Assembly: GCF_947495675.1 (NCBI RefSeq)
Contig: NZ_CANLZX010000002.1
Coordinates: forward strand, 1 to 64,000
Length of the DNA: 64,000 bases
Direction: 5' to 3'
DNA from: an uncultured Algibacter sp.
GTDB lineage: Bacteria; Bacteroidota; Bacteroidia; Flavobacteriales; Flavobacteriaceae
The notes beneath the pieces were generated by a model. The model was not told the origin of the DNA. It ran no database searches and saw only the letters and a list, made by a program, of their open reading frames with translations. Positions 8,555 through 16,421 of this stretch are shown in pieces (the first letter of the stretch is position 1; every line of letters begins with the position of its first letter). Position numbers and translations under genes: made by a program.

Positions 8555-9406
8555 TTATAATTTGCGTTGTATATTTTGTAGTGCTAAAAAAGGTATATCA
8601 AGATTTAAACTTAATTCATCAATAGTAGATTGGTATAAAATATTTTCTAAAAATGAATGTCTAGTATTTACCATTACAAGCACATCGGTATTATTTTCTT
8701 TAATAAGTTTATAAATTGCATTAATGATGTTTTTGCTGTTTTCTACTTTAAAATTGATACTGTTTTTACATAGTTCTTCTTTAATAAATTCTTTGTTATC
8801 TTTTTGCCTCATAGATAGTTTATTGCTTTTAGAGATGTATAACATGTCAATTTTAGCCCTATATGGGTGAGCCATTTCACAGAGTAATTTTAATTCTCGT
8901 CTCTTATATGGTATTAAATAATTTGTTGGAAAAAGAATATGCTTAGGTTGTTTGTATTTATAGTTTTCTGGAATGGCAAATACAGGGCATTGCACATACC
9001 TTAATACCTGAAGAGTGTAGCTGCCAAAAGTTATATTTTTATCATTAGTTTTACCTTTAGTACCCATAATGATAATATCTATATTGTGTTTATCTACAAT
9101 TTTATCAGTTTCATCAATAAGTAAATTATTAGAAGAAATAGTATAAAAAGTATGTCTTGGGTTTGGTGATATATTAGTAATCTCTTTTTTGATATCTTGT
9201 AGTTTCTCCTCAGATTTTTTACTAATGGTGTTTGTTCTATTCTCTAAAGTTTCTTTAGTCAGTAATTCTTCGTCAGAATAAATGTCATCTTGATAAGCGT
9301 GCATGATATAATACTCGCTAACGTCATATTTAAATAATTCTGTAGCGTATTTTAATGCATTCATTGCATTTTTAGAAAAATCGGTAGGAATCAATATTTT
9401 TCTCAT
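8555..9406 (-). CDS. Universal stress protein, tandem UspA domains (USP4)
   Basis: 283 residues. It begins KILIPTDFSKNAMNALKYA. Nucleotide loop GTKG...FGSY is intact in domain 1, and a VMVNTRHSFLEN motif lies in domain 2. First gene of a two-gene transcript with USP3. The start lies about 14 nt downstream of the predicted transcription start, which supports the chosen ATG. Confidence 0.92.
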   Translation of the reverse strand: MRKILIPTDFSKNAMNALKYATELFKYDVSEYYIMHAYQDDIYSDEELLTKETLENRTNTISKKSEEKLQDIKKEITNISPNPRHTFYTISSNNLLIDETDKIVDKHNIDIIIMGTKGKTNDKNITFGSYTLQVLRYVQCPVFAIPENYKYKQPKHILFPTNYLIPYKRRELKLLCEMAHPYRAKIDMLYISKSNKLSMRQKDNKEFIKEELCKNSINFKVENSKNIINAIYKLIKENNTDVLVMVNTRHSFLENILYQSTIDELSLNLDIPFLALQNIQRKL

Positions 9407-9424
9407 GGCTTTTAGTATTATTAC

Positions 9425-9467
9425 TAAAAATAGATACTAAGCCGTTTAAAAACAATGATATATATCA
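9425..9467 (-). promoter_or_regulatory. FNR/CRP-type promoter of USP4-USP3
   Basis: Palindrome TGAT-ATAT-ATCA at 9456-9467 and -7 box TATTTTTA (9425-9432), centres 33 bp apart. Confidence 0.7.
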
Positions 9468-9515
9468 GATTAAGTAACCTGGTAGAAACAACAAATTAAG
9501 AGAATAATACTAACG

Positions 9516-9550
9516 AAAAAAAGAGATATTTAATAAACACCTCTTTTTTT
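9516..9550 (-). terminator. Terminator-like hairpin upstream of the USP4 promoter
   Basis: Arms 9516-9525 and 9541-9550 (AAAAAAAGAG and complement) around a 15-nt loop. Read on the minus strand it ends in a run of seven Ts. It closes the gene-free stretch before the USP4 promoter. Confidence 0.55.
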
Positions 9551-9591
9551 CTTCACATTATAGAATTAATTAATAGCCGCTTTTTGAATAA

Positions 9592-9619
9592 GAAACAGGA
9601 AGTTTATACTTCCTGTTTC
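9592..9619. terminator. Hairpin with the GAAACAGGAAG stem
   Basis: Arms 9592-9602 and 9609-9619 around a 6-nt loop. The stem is nearly the same as in the two hairpins of the tandem repeat at 9774 and 9958, so it may be a remnant third copy of that element's end. T-tract is weak on the minus strand and better on the plus strand (CTTTTTAT). Confidence 0.5.
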
Positions 9620-9728
9620 CTTTTTATAAAATATTTGATTTTATTGGTTAGCATTTACTAATTATTAATATCCCTTATGGAAGCTATATTAAATCTTTAG
9701 CTTACTAATAATTCCAAACATTTATAAA

Positions 9729-9762
9729 ACAACGTTTAACATATTGCAATACAAAACGTTGT
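9729..9762 (+). terminator. Hairpin with T-run, orientation unclear
   Basis: Arms 9729-9737 and 9754-9762 (ACAACGTTT and complement) with a 16-nt loop, followed on the plus strand by AATTTTTT. No plus-strand gene lies upstream, so it may be part of a structured RNA instead of a true terminator. Confidence 0.35.
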
Positions 9763-9773
9763 AATTTTTTAAA

Positions 9774-9803
9774 AAAAACAGGAAGCTTACACTTCCTGTT
9801 TTT
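9774..9803 (-). terminator. Terminator hairpin of repeat unit A
   Basis: 12-bp perfect stem AAAAACAGGAAG with a 6-nt loop. On the minus strand the T-run is eight long. Confidence 0.7.
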
Positions 9804-9956
9804 CCAAAGTATTTATTGTCATTTTCTCACTTTTGGTTTTCTGCAATTTATACCCTGTTATTAAAAAGGCATTATTGAGGTTTTCTTGTCAAAAAACAGC
9901 TTGAAACACTCTGTTTTGGTATTATTATTTACAACAACAATACCTATATATATTTT

Positions 9957-10166
9957 AAAAAACAGGAAGCTTATACTTCCTGTTTTTCCAAAGTATCTAT
10001 TGTCATTTTCTTACTTTTTGGTTTTCTACAATTTATATCTTGCTTTACGAGATACTATTGAGGTTTTCTTGTCAAAAAAATAGCTTCAAACACTTTGTTT
10101 TGGTATTATTATTTTACAACAACAATACCTATATTTTTGCAACTATGTAAAAGAACTTTTTAATTA
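9957..10166 (-). ncRNA. Candidate small RNA in the stress regulon
   Basis: The promoter at 10172-10214 points leftward into DNA without a gene, and a strong terminator hairpin at 9958-9987 lies about 180-200 nt downstream. A transcript of roughly 210 nt is predicted from about 10166 to about 9957. The downstream unit A would give a second related RNA by read-through. Prediction rests on promoter plus terminator plus duplication; no RNA family is recognised. Confidence 0.45.
9958..9987 (-). terminator. Terminator hairpin of repeat unit B
   Basis: 12-bp perfect stem AAAAACAGGAAG, 6-nt loop, six Ts following on the minus strand. Confidence 0.7.
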
Positions 10167-10171
10167 TGGTA

Positions 10172-10214
10172 CTAATCTAAACATCTATTTCCAATTAGTA
10201 AATGATATCCATCA
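10172..10214 (-). promoter_or_regulatory. FNR/CRP-type promoter without a downstream gene
   Basis: Palindrome TGAT-ATCC-ATCA at 10203-10214 and -7 box TAGATTAG (10172-10179), centres 33 bp apart as at the protein-coding promoters. The next minus-strand gene (USP4) starts about 760 bp further on and has its own promoter. The palindrome lies 11 bp after the stop of the 128-residue membrane protein gene. Confidence 0.6.
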
Positions 10215-10225
10215 GTTTACAAAAA

Positions 10226-10612
10226 TTATACGGGTATAATGCCATACACTATATTTAATAAAAATAAACCCATAAGTAATAATAGGGTATATATAATTTG
10301 CACTAATTTAATATTAACAAACTGTAAAAATGCTACCATACGCTTAGGGAATATAAATAATGATAAACCAATAAATAACGAAATCCACCCTATAAGTGTA
10401 ATTATAAATTTCCAATTGGCTTCCCAAATATTATGAAATAAAATATTAAGTAAACCAACAATTATTGCCATAAATGATGACATGATTAAAAATTTTTCAT
10501 CATTTAAATCATTGAAAATTTGTTTAATTCTTTTAGGGTTGAAGCTTAATATACAAAAGAAGATAATTAAATACCATCCCCAAAACTTTGCTAAAAAAAA
10601 TGAATTATCCAT
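10226..10612 (-). CDS. Small integral membrane protein
   Basis: 128 residues with about four hydrophobic segments (near 5-22, 43-62, 68-86 and 100-122), separated by short basic loops (NPKRIKQ, FPKRM). No known domain recognised. The start follows the stop of USP5 by 6 bp, so it is co-transcribed with it. Function unknown; a membrane partner of a stress response is possible but unsupported. Confidence 0.75.
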   Translation of the reverse strand: MDNSFFLAKFWGWYLIIFFCILSFNPKRIKQIFNDLNDEKFLIMSSFMAIIVGLLNILFHNIWEANWKFIITLIGWISLFIGLSLFIFPKRMVAFLQFVNIKLVQIIYTLLLLMGLFLLNIVYGIIPV

Positions 10613-10618
10613 GATGTT

Positions 10619-11467
10619 TTAAGATTTATCGTGTAATACTAAAAAAGGTGTTTCTATATGATAACTTATGTTCTCTACTTTTGAGCGGAACAATATTTGT
10701 TGAAAATAATTTAGATTTTTTGCCACCATACAAATCATATTTATATCTCGGCTTTCAACAAAACATTGTACAGCACTTTCTACTTTGTTATTTGATAAAT
10801 AATGGAAACTATATGGTATGTTATTAAAGTAATCTTCTAATATTTCTTTACTTATAATTTGGTTACTATTTAAATCTGTTTTCTTTTTATTTATGTGAAG
10901 TATTCTTAACGAGGAATTCCATTTTTCTAAAATATCATAAAGAGGGTCAAGAATTTGTATATTATAGTTTACAGAAAAATCAGAAGGAAATGCTATTTCA
11001 TCCATTTTAACAAATTGAGCACCTTCTGGTATTGCTAAGGTTGTACATTGTACTTTTGTAATAACATCGGCAGTATTGCTTCCAACTATAATTTTTTTTA
11101 AGCCAGAGGCACCTTTTGTACCTAATACAATACAATCTATTTTTTTTTCTTCAACATGTTTTCTAATAGAATCTAAGAAATAATTATAATCTGTAAGTGT
11201 ATAAAATTTATGGTTTTTATTATTTGTAAACTGTGTAGCTATACGTTTTAAAATTCCACGTAATTTTAATTTTGTAGGCTTGGTATAAACATTATCTACA
11301 ACTTGATTTGTGGCAACATAAGTAGAGTCGTCAAAAACAACGGTGCTAAACCTATTTACGTGTAATAAAAAAAAGTTACATGATTCATTTTCAAAAAAAT
11401 TAATTGCGTATACAATAGCATTCCAAGAGTTTTCTGAAAAATCTGTGGGAAGTAATATATTTTTCAT
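10619..11467 (-). CDS. Universal stress protein, tandem UspA domains (USP5)
   Basis: 282 residues. It begins NILLPTDFSENSWNAIVYA. Domain 1 keeps the nucleotide loop (GTKG...VGSN); domain 2 is degenerate. First gene of a two-gene unit with the small membrane protein, driven by its own regulon promoter. It lies next to the two-component system genes. Confidence 0.92.
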   Translation of the reverse strand: MKNILLPTDFSENSWNAIVYAINFFENESCNFFLLHVNRFSTVVFDDSTYVATNQVVDNVYTKPTKLKLRGILKRIATQFTNNKNHKFYTLTDYNYFLDSIRKHVEEKKIDCIVLGTKGASGLKKIIVGSNTADVITKVQCTTLAIPEGAQFVKMDEIAFPSDFSVNYNIQILDPLYDILEKWNSSLRILHINKKKTDLNSNQIISKEILEDYFNNIPYSFHYLSNNKVESAVQCFVESRDINMICMVAKNLNYFQQILFRSKVENISYHIETPFLVLHDKS

Positions 11468-11487
11468 CTAATAGCATTTTACTTGTA

Positions 11488-11530
11488 CTAATGTATGTTG
11501 TAAATGCTAAAGAAGAAATGATATTCGTCA
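11488..11530 (-). promoter_or_regulatory. FNR/CRP-type promoter of USP5
   Basis: Hybrid palindrome TGAC-GAAT-ATCA (minus strand, 11519-11530) and -7 box TACATTAG (11488-11495), centres 33 bp apart. Leader about 16 nt. Confidence 0.65.
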
Positions 11531-11560
11531 TTTTTAAAATGAGTTAAATAATAGATTTAT

Positions 11561-12622
11561 TTAAATAACATTTTTTAATTTTTCAATGTTTATAACTTTA
11601 ATATTTCTGCCTTCTGCTTTAATAATACCTTGTTTTTTAAACTCGGTTAAAGCTCTAATTAAAGTTTCTGTAGCAATACCAGCAACACTTGCTAAATCGT
11701 TTCTTGAAATTTTTATAGGATCTTCTGGTTTACGATTCATTTTTTCAGCAAATTTTAAAATGGTAGCGGCTGTTTTTTGGTTAACAGTTCCATATGCCAT
11801 TTGTAAAAGTTGTTTTTTTACATTAGATAAATCGTCGGTTAAAAGATTAATAAGTTCTAATGCTACTTTATGATTTTTACTAAGAATATTATTGAATTCA
11901 ATGATAGAAATCCCTATTAAATTAGTGTTTGCAATTGCTTTAGCTGTTTCTTGATGAGGAGTGGTTTCTGTAAATGAGGTGTAACCAAATATATCATCTT
12001 CTTTGAATAAAGCGGTAGTTAATTCTTTTCCCTGCTCATCTATTCTATAGTTTTTTACAGCGCCTTGACCAATTAAGTATATGTAATTTGAATGGTCGCC
12101 TTCTCGGTAAATTACTTCTTCATTATCATATGCGAACTCTTCACCATAATCTTCAAAAAAGTTTTTTAAATCATTAAGTGTTTTTATTTCATTTTCATTT
12201 GGTTCATCAATATTGAGTTCTTTTTCGCGCTTTAATTCTTGCAAGATTGAAACTTTAGCTAAACGGCTTTCTATAGCACTTACTAAATCATTTTCAGTAA
12301 ATGGTTTTGTTATATAATCATCGGCACCTAAATTCATACCTTTTCTAACATCGCTAGGTTCTGTTTTTGCAGATAAAAATATAAAAGGTATATATTTAGT
12401 TAATTTACTTTTTGAAAGGGTTTTAAGTACACCATAGCCATCAAGTTCTGGCATCATAATATCACATATTATAATATCTAAATCAAAGTGTTGTTTTTTT
12501 GCAACATTAACTCCATATATTCCATTTGGAGCTTTTAACACTTTATAGCCTTGAAGTTCTAGAAGTTCAGCTGTATTTTCCCTTAAAACCACATCGTCTT
12601 CAATGAGTAAAACAGTTTTCAT
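11561..12622 (-). CDS. Response regulator: receiver domain fused to CRP-type regulator
   Basis: 353 residues. An N-terminal receiver domain (1-125) has acidic residues D9/D10, phospho-acceptor D54 (ICDIMMPELDG), S84 and K106. A cyclic-nucleotide-binding-like domain (about 150-245) follows, then a CRP-family winged helix (about 275-353). The recognition helix reads ATETLIRALTEF. E319 and R323 match the conserved Glu and Arg of CRP and FNR, while the residue before the Glu is Thr, not CRP's Arg; this fits a TGAT-like rather than TGTGA half-site. No FNR iron-sulfur cysteines. It follows the PAS/LOV kinase gene and is the obvious partner. It is the best candidate for binding the TGAT-N4-ATCA sites in this window, by inference. 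Confidence 0.92.
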   Translation of the reverse strand: MKTVLLIEDDVVLRENTAELLELQGYKVLKAPNGIYGVNVAKKQHFDLDIIICDIMMPELDGYGVLKTLSKSKLTKYIPFIFLSAKTEPSDVRKGMNLGADDYITKPFTENDLVSAIESRLAKVSILQELKREKELNIDEPNENEIKTLNDLKNFFEDYGEEFAYDNEEVIYREGDHSNYIYLIGQGAVKNYRIDEQGKELTTALFKEDDIFGYTSFTETTPHQETAKAIANTNLIGISIIEFNNILSKNHKVALELINLLTDDLSNVKKQLLQMAYGTVNQKTAATILKFAEKMNRKPEDPIKISRNDLASVAGIATETLIRALTEFKKQGIIKAEGRNIKVINIEKLKNVI

Positions 12623-12701
12623 GGTTGGTTGATATTTAATTAGTTGTTTTTACTGTATTCTTATTATTTTAAATAATTATATTTCTAGTTACTACTAGTT
12701 C

Positions 12702-14579
12702 TTATTCCGCTACATTAGGAAATGTTATTGTAAAAGTTGTTCCAAGGTTTTCTTTGCTATTAAAACAAATATTGCCGCCTAAGTTTTCTAGGTGGTTTTT
12801 AGCTATGTTTAAACCAATTCCTGTGCCTTGGGTGTTAATAACATTTTCTGCTCTAAAATAACGTTCAAAAATGCTTTTTTGGTCTTTTAAAGGTATACCT
12901 ACGCCTTCATCAATAACTGATAATGTAGTAACATTGTTATCTTGTGTAATTTTTAAGTCTATTACCGATCCTTCAGGCGAATATTTAATGGCATTATGCA
13001 ATAAATTTGAAAATATTAGCTGAATTATTTTCTCGTCTTGATAGAGCGATAAATCTTCAATATCTTCAGGATAATTTATTTGTTGACCTTCTTTTAAAAG
13101 CATATTGGCATTATACACAACCTCATTTACTATTTTGCTAAGTTTAAAATGGTTAAATTTATAATTAACTTTTCCTGTTTCTAATTTTTCAATAGAAAGA
13201 AAATCGTTTAATATATTATTTAAATAATATACTTTATCTGTAATGGTTTTTATGTGTTTATCTCTTTTTTCTTGATGTTCACTTAAATGGTATTTACTTA
13301 GTAGTTGACTAGATGTTAAAATACCACTTAAAGGTGTTTTAAACTCATGTGAAACTAATGATAGGAATTTAGTTTTTAGCTCATTAAGTTCTTTTTCTTT
13401 GTTTAGTGCAATTTTAAGTTGTTGGGTTCTTTCTTCTACTTTGTTTTCTAATCTTGTAGTGTAGTTTTTTCGTTCTGTTATATCTAAAATAATGGCAACA
13501 AAAACTTTTTTTTCGCCTAGATATGATGTTTGTAAATGTACTTCAACAGGATATTTAGTGCCATCTTTTCTCTGGTGTATTGATTCAAATTCTAATTTTT
13601 CAACGTTCTTTTTAATTAAAACATCTATAGTTTTTATAAATTCATCTTTAATAGCAAATGGCTTTATATCAAGGGGTGTCATGTGTTTTAACTCTTCAAT
13701 ATTATAACCAATATTTTTTTGAGCACCATAGTTAGCATTTATAAATTTTAGTGTTTTAGTATCAAAAACATATATTTCATTTAAAGACTCATTAAATATT
13801 GTTGCTAGGTGATGGCGTTCTTCTTCAGATTTTATTTTTAAAGTAACATCATTTTGTATGCCAATAAAATTTGTAGTATTTCCGTTAGAATCTATAATAG
13901 GGAAAACATATAAATCGTTCCAAAACATAGAGCCATCTTTTTTGTAATTTCTAAGTGTTGCTTGGCAACTTTCTCCTTTTTTTATAGCTTCCCTTAGTTT
14001 TTTAAGTGGTTTTTGATTTCTGTCTTTACCTTGTAAAAAGCGACAATTATGATTAAGTATTTCTGCATCAGAATAACCAGTAAGATTTTGAAAAGCAGAA
14101 TTAAAATAAATTATTGGATTATCTTTTTTTAATGCATCAGTAATAACAACACCATTTTTTGAAGATTGTAATGCTTGAGTTCGCAACATTAAGTTTCTTT
14201 CAGTTTCTTTCTTTTCTGAGAGATCTTTAATTACAGCCATTACATAGGTTTCATTAAAGATATAGAAAGGGTTTAAATCAACTTCAACAGGAATAACTTC
14301 TCCGTTTTTTTTTAAACCAAAAATATTTGAGGAATCACCCATTTTACGGCGTTTGCCCATTTTTATAAATGCCTCAAAGCGTATAGCGTGTCTTTTATGA
14401 TGGGCGGGAGGTATAAGTGTATTTAATGCTTTTCCTGAAATTTCTTTTCCTGAATACCCAAAAATATTTTCGGCGGCAGTATTTACTTTTACTATGTTTT
14501 GATTTTCATCAACAATTAACACACCCTCAGAAATGGTTTCTGAAAGAATATTAAAAATATCTTTATCTTGATGAAACAT
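12702..14579 (-). CDS. Hybrid-input histidine kinase: FixL-like PAS, LOV, PAS, HisKA/HATPase
   Basis: 625 residues, no membrane segment, so cytoplasmic. PAS1 (about 1-122) has the FixL-like helix IPPAHHKRHAIRFEAF, with H64 where FixL binds haem. PAS2 (about 130-248) is a LOV domain: HNCRFLQGK with photoactive C179, plus the flavin contacts N211, N221 and Q242 (FIGIQND). PAS3 spans about 255-372. HisKA follows a coiled coil, with H411 in SLVSHEFKTPLSG. The HATPase has NLLHNAIKY, DEGVGIP and GTGIGL. The adjacent receiver-CRP gene is the likely output. Predicted inputs are blue light via FMN and possibly oxygen or redox via PAS1; the haem is uncertain. Confidence 0.92.
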   Translation of the reverse strand: MFHQDKDIFNILSETISEGVLIVDENQNIVKVNTAAENIFGYSGKEISGKALNTLIPPAHHKRHAIRFEAFIKMGKRRKMGDSSNIFGLKKNGEVIPVEVDLNPFYIFNETYVMAVIKDLSEKKETERNLMLRTQALQSSKNGVVITDALKKDNPIIYFNSAFQNLTGYSDAEILNHNCRFLQGKDRNQKPLKKLREAIKKGESCQATLRNYKKDGSMFWNDLYVFPIIDSNGNTTNFIGIQNDVTLKIKSEEERHHLATIFNESLNEIYVFDTKTLKFINANYGAQKNIGYNIEELKHMTPLDIKPFAIKDEFIKTIDVLIKKNVEKLEFESIHQRKDGTKYPVEVHLQTSYLGEKKVFVAIILDITERKNYTTRLENKVEERTQQLKIALNKEKELNELKTKFLSLVSHEFKTPLSGILTSSQLLSKYHLSEHQEKRDKHIKTITDKVYYLNNILNDFLSIEKLETGKVNYKFNHFKLSKIVNEVVYNANMLLKEGQQINYPEDIEDLSLYQDEKIIQLIFSNLLHNAIKYSPEGSVIDLKITQDNNVTTLSVIDEGVGIPLKDQKSIFERYFRAENVINTQGTGIGLNIAKNHLENLGGNICFNSKENLGTTFTITFPNVAE

Positions 14580-14636
14580 AAAATTTTATGTTTTAGTGGT
14601 TTTTTAAAAATACAAAAAAAATGTCTTAAGCATTAC

Positions 14637-14679
14637 TGATTTTTATCATATATGATTTGGCAAAAAGTATGTAATTTTA
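14637..14679 (+). promoter_or_regulatory. FNR/CRP-type promoter of the TerB-like/thioredoxin/deoD operon
   Basis: Palindrome TGAT-TTTT-ATCA at 14637-14648 and -7 box TAATTTTA (14672-14679), centres 33 bp apart. On the other strand a TATTTTTA box (14605-14612) lies 34 bp away in front of the kinase gene, so the site could also regulate the two-component system. Confidence 0.65.
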
Positions 14680-14697
14680 TAAATATATTCTGGGAAA

Positions 14698-15111
14698 ATG
14701 AAAACCAAAAAAAAATTAACTCTTAAGTTTTACCAAAACCTTGGTAAGTTATTCTATGCTATGGCAGCGGCAGATAAGCAAGTGCGTGATGTTGAATCTA
14801 ATAAGTTAAAAGAATTAGTAAAAAAACAATGGTTGGCTGTTGATTTAATTGAAGATCCTTATCATACAGATGCAGCATACCAAATTGAAATTGTTTTTGA
14901 TTGGTTGAATAGTCAAGAAAACTTAAATGTAAAATCATGTTATAATGATTTTGTATCTTATAAAAATGATCAGCCACAATTATTCACAGAACCTATTAAA
15001 AAATTAATTTTAAAAACAGCAGGTGCTATTGCAGCTTCATTTTCAGGTGTTAATAAATCAGAACTAATTATGCTTGCCCAACTAGATATAGATTTAAAAA
15101 AAAATAAATAA
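14698..15111 (+). CDS. TerB-like helical protein
   Basis: 137 residues, helical. The segment KLFYAMAAADKQVRDVESNKL resembles the first helices of the TerB-like family, where acidic residues bind metal. The protein lacks signal and membrane segments. It overlaps the thioredoxin start by 1 nt, so it is translationally coupled. The ATG lies about 14 nt after the predicted transcription start. TerB assignment is moderate; the exact role is unknown. Confidence 0.65.
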   Translation: MKTKKKLTLKFYQNLGKLFYAMAAADKQVRDVESNKLKELVKKQWLAVDLIEDPYHTDAAYQIEIVFDWLNSQENLNVKSCYNDFVSYKNDQPQLFTEPIKKLILKTAGAIAASFSGVNKSELIMLAQLDIDLKKNK

Positions 15112-15410
15112 TGAATAATAGTTTTTCTAATATTATTAATTCAGATACACCTGTTTTGGTAGATTTTTTTGCCAATTGGTGTGGGCCATGTAAAATGCTA
15201 GCTCCTATTTTAAAAGACGTAAAGCAAGAACTAGAAGACACCGTTAAAATCATTAAAATAGATGTTGATAAAAATCAACCTTTAGCCGCAAAATTTCAAG
15301 TTAGGGGAGTACCTACTATGATTCTTTTTAAAAATGGTAAACAAGTTTGGAGACAATCTGGAGTACTTCAAAAAAATGAAATTATTAATATTATAAAATC
15401 TAACTTATGA
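15111..15410 (+). CDS. Thioredoxin
   Basis: 99 residues, a single thioredoxin fold with the active site WCGPCK at about residues 22-27 and the cis-proline loop GVPTMILF. Standard cytoplasmic dithiol reductant. Middle gene of a three-gene overlapping operon; the deoD start overlaps its stop by 4 nt (ATGA). Being part of the same palindrome-driven operon, it is a stress-induced thioredoxin; a housekeeping copy is probably elsewhere. Confidence 0.95.
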   Translation: MNNSFSNIINSDTPVLVDFFANWCGPCKMLAPILKDVKQELEDTVKIIKIDVDKNQPLAAKFQVRGVPTMILFKNGKQVWRQSGVLQKNEIINIIKSNL

Positions 15411-16105
15411 GTACTCATATAGAGGCTAAAAAAGGTGATATTGCAGAAACAGTTTTATTACCAGGAGACCCATTACGTGCAAAATGGATTGCAGAAACAT
15501 TTTTAGAAAACGCTACCTGCTATAACAATATACGAGGTATGTTAGGTTTTACAGGATTTTATAAAGGTAAGCGAGTTTCTGTTCAAGGTACTGGTATGGG
15601 TATACCATCTGCACTTATTTATTGTAATGAATTAATAAGTGAATATGATGTGAAAAACCTAATTCGTGTTGGTTCTGCAGGATCTTATCATAAAGATGTA
15701 AAAATACACGATATTGTTATTGCTATGGCTGCCTCATCAACTTCGGGCATTAATAATTCACGCTTTTTAAATGCAGATTATTCGCCTACAGCAAACTTTG
15801 ATTTGTTTATGAAAACAGCATTGTACGCCAAAGAAAAAAATATTCCTATTAAAGCAGGTAATGTATTATCTGCTGATGAATTTTATGATGACGATTTTGA
15901 GTCTTATAAAAAATGGGCAGATTTCGGGGTGCTATGTGTCGAAATGGAAACAGCTGGTTTATATACAATAGCTGCTAAATTTAATGTAAAGGCCTTATCT
16001 ATTTTAACCATTTCAGACTCTTTAGTTACTAAAAAAAGTATAACTGCTAGCGATAGAGAGAGTAGTTTTAATACCATGGTAGAAATGGCTTTAAATACAT
16101 TATAA
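15407..16105 (+). CDS. deoD: Purine nucleoside phosphorylase, DeoD type
   Basis: 232 residues, about the length of hexameric bacterial PNP. Motifs: [16 protein letters not shown] at the N-terminus (phosphate and ribose site), [15 protein letters not shown], and [14 protein letters not shown] (base/ribose site). The catalytic Asp region is ILTISDSL. It cleaves purine nucleosides with phosphate for salvage. Start overlaps the thioredoxin stop. Co-regulation with stress genes suggests nucleoside recycling during slow growth or starvation. Confidence 0.95.
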   Translation: MSTHIEAKKGDIAETVLLPGDPLRAKWIAETFLENATCYNNIRGMLGFTGFYKGKRVSVQGTGMGIPSALIYCNELISEYDVKNLIRVGSAGSYHKDVKIHDIVIAMAASSTSGINNSRFLNADYSPTANFDLFMKTALYAKEKNIPIKAGNVLSADEFYDDDFESYKKWADFGVLCVEMETAGLYTIAAKFNVKALSILTISDSLVTKKSITASDRESSFNTMVEMALNTL

Positions 16106-16133
16106 TTTACTTTTAATGTTTCTTTTTTTTGAA

Positions 16134-16176
16134 TGATAAATATCATTTTAAAATTGCTCTAAGCATCCTATTTTTA
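16134..16176 (+). promoter_or_regulatory. FNR/CRP-type promoter upstream of the M50 protease operon
   Basis: Palindrome TGAT-AAAT-ATCA at 16134-16145 and -7 box TATTTTTA (16169-16176), centres 33 bp apart. The predicted start (~16181) is about 240 nt before the next gene, far longer than the 12-35 nt typical here. I see no gene or clear terminator in 16182-16421, so this is either a long leader or a small RNA. Confidence 0.55.
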
Positions 16177-16421
16177 GAATGTTAATTGTAAATACATAGT
16201 CTTAAAAAATAATAATATTACCCAAAAATAATTCCTGTTATTGTTTAAAGCAAACTACAGCAAATTAGATTTTATATTTTTTATAAATGAAATTGTAACA
16301 GCTGTTAATAGCCAATTTAATAGTGTTTTAAGTGATGTGGTAATATTAATTTAGCGTTTACAAAAGACTTAGTTTTAACTGTTACCAATGAAAATTATAA
16401 ATAATTCATTAAATAAACAGG

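Larger units (their letters stand above)
9771..10135 (-). repeat. Tandem pair of ~184-bp non-coding units, each ending in a terminator hairpin
   Basis: Unit A (about 9774-9950) and unit B (about 9958-10135) are direct copies offset by 184-185 bp. By eye they agree at well over four fifths of positions. The least conserved part is the middle (about 9850-9872 versus 10035-10056). Each unit has a 12-bp hairpin at its left end (9774-9785/9792-9803; 9958-9969/9976-9987) followed on the minus strand by 6-8 Ts. No long conserved reading frame spans both units. An 11-codon frame (MTIDTLEKQEV in B, MTINTLEKQEV in A; minus strand, 9971-10006 and 9787-9822) runs into the hairpins. It may be chance. Confidence 0.85.

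Noticed and set aside
9886..10083. Plus-strand 65-codon frame in the USP4 upstream stretch
   Set aside because: It crosses the junction of the two tandem repeat units, does not exist in the other unit, and runs against the predicted minus-strand RNA.
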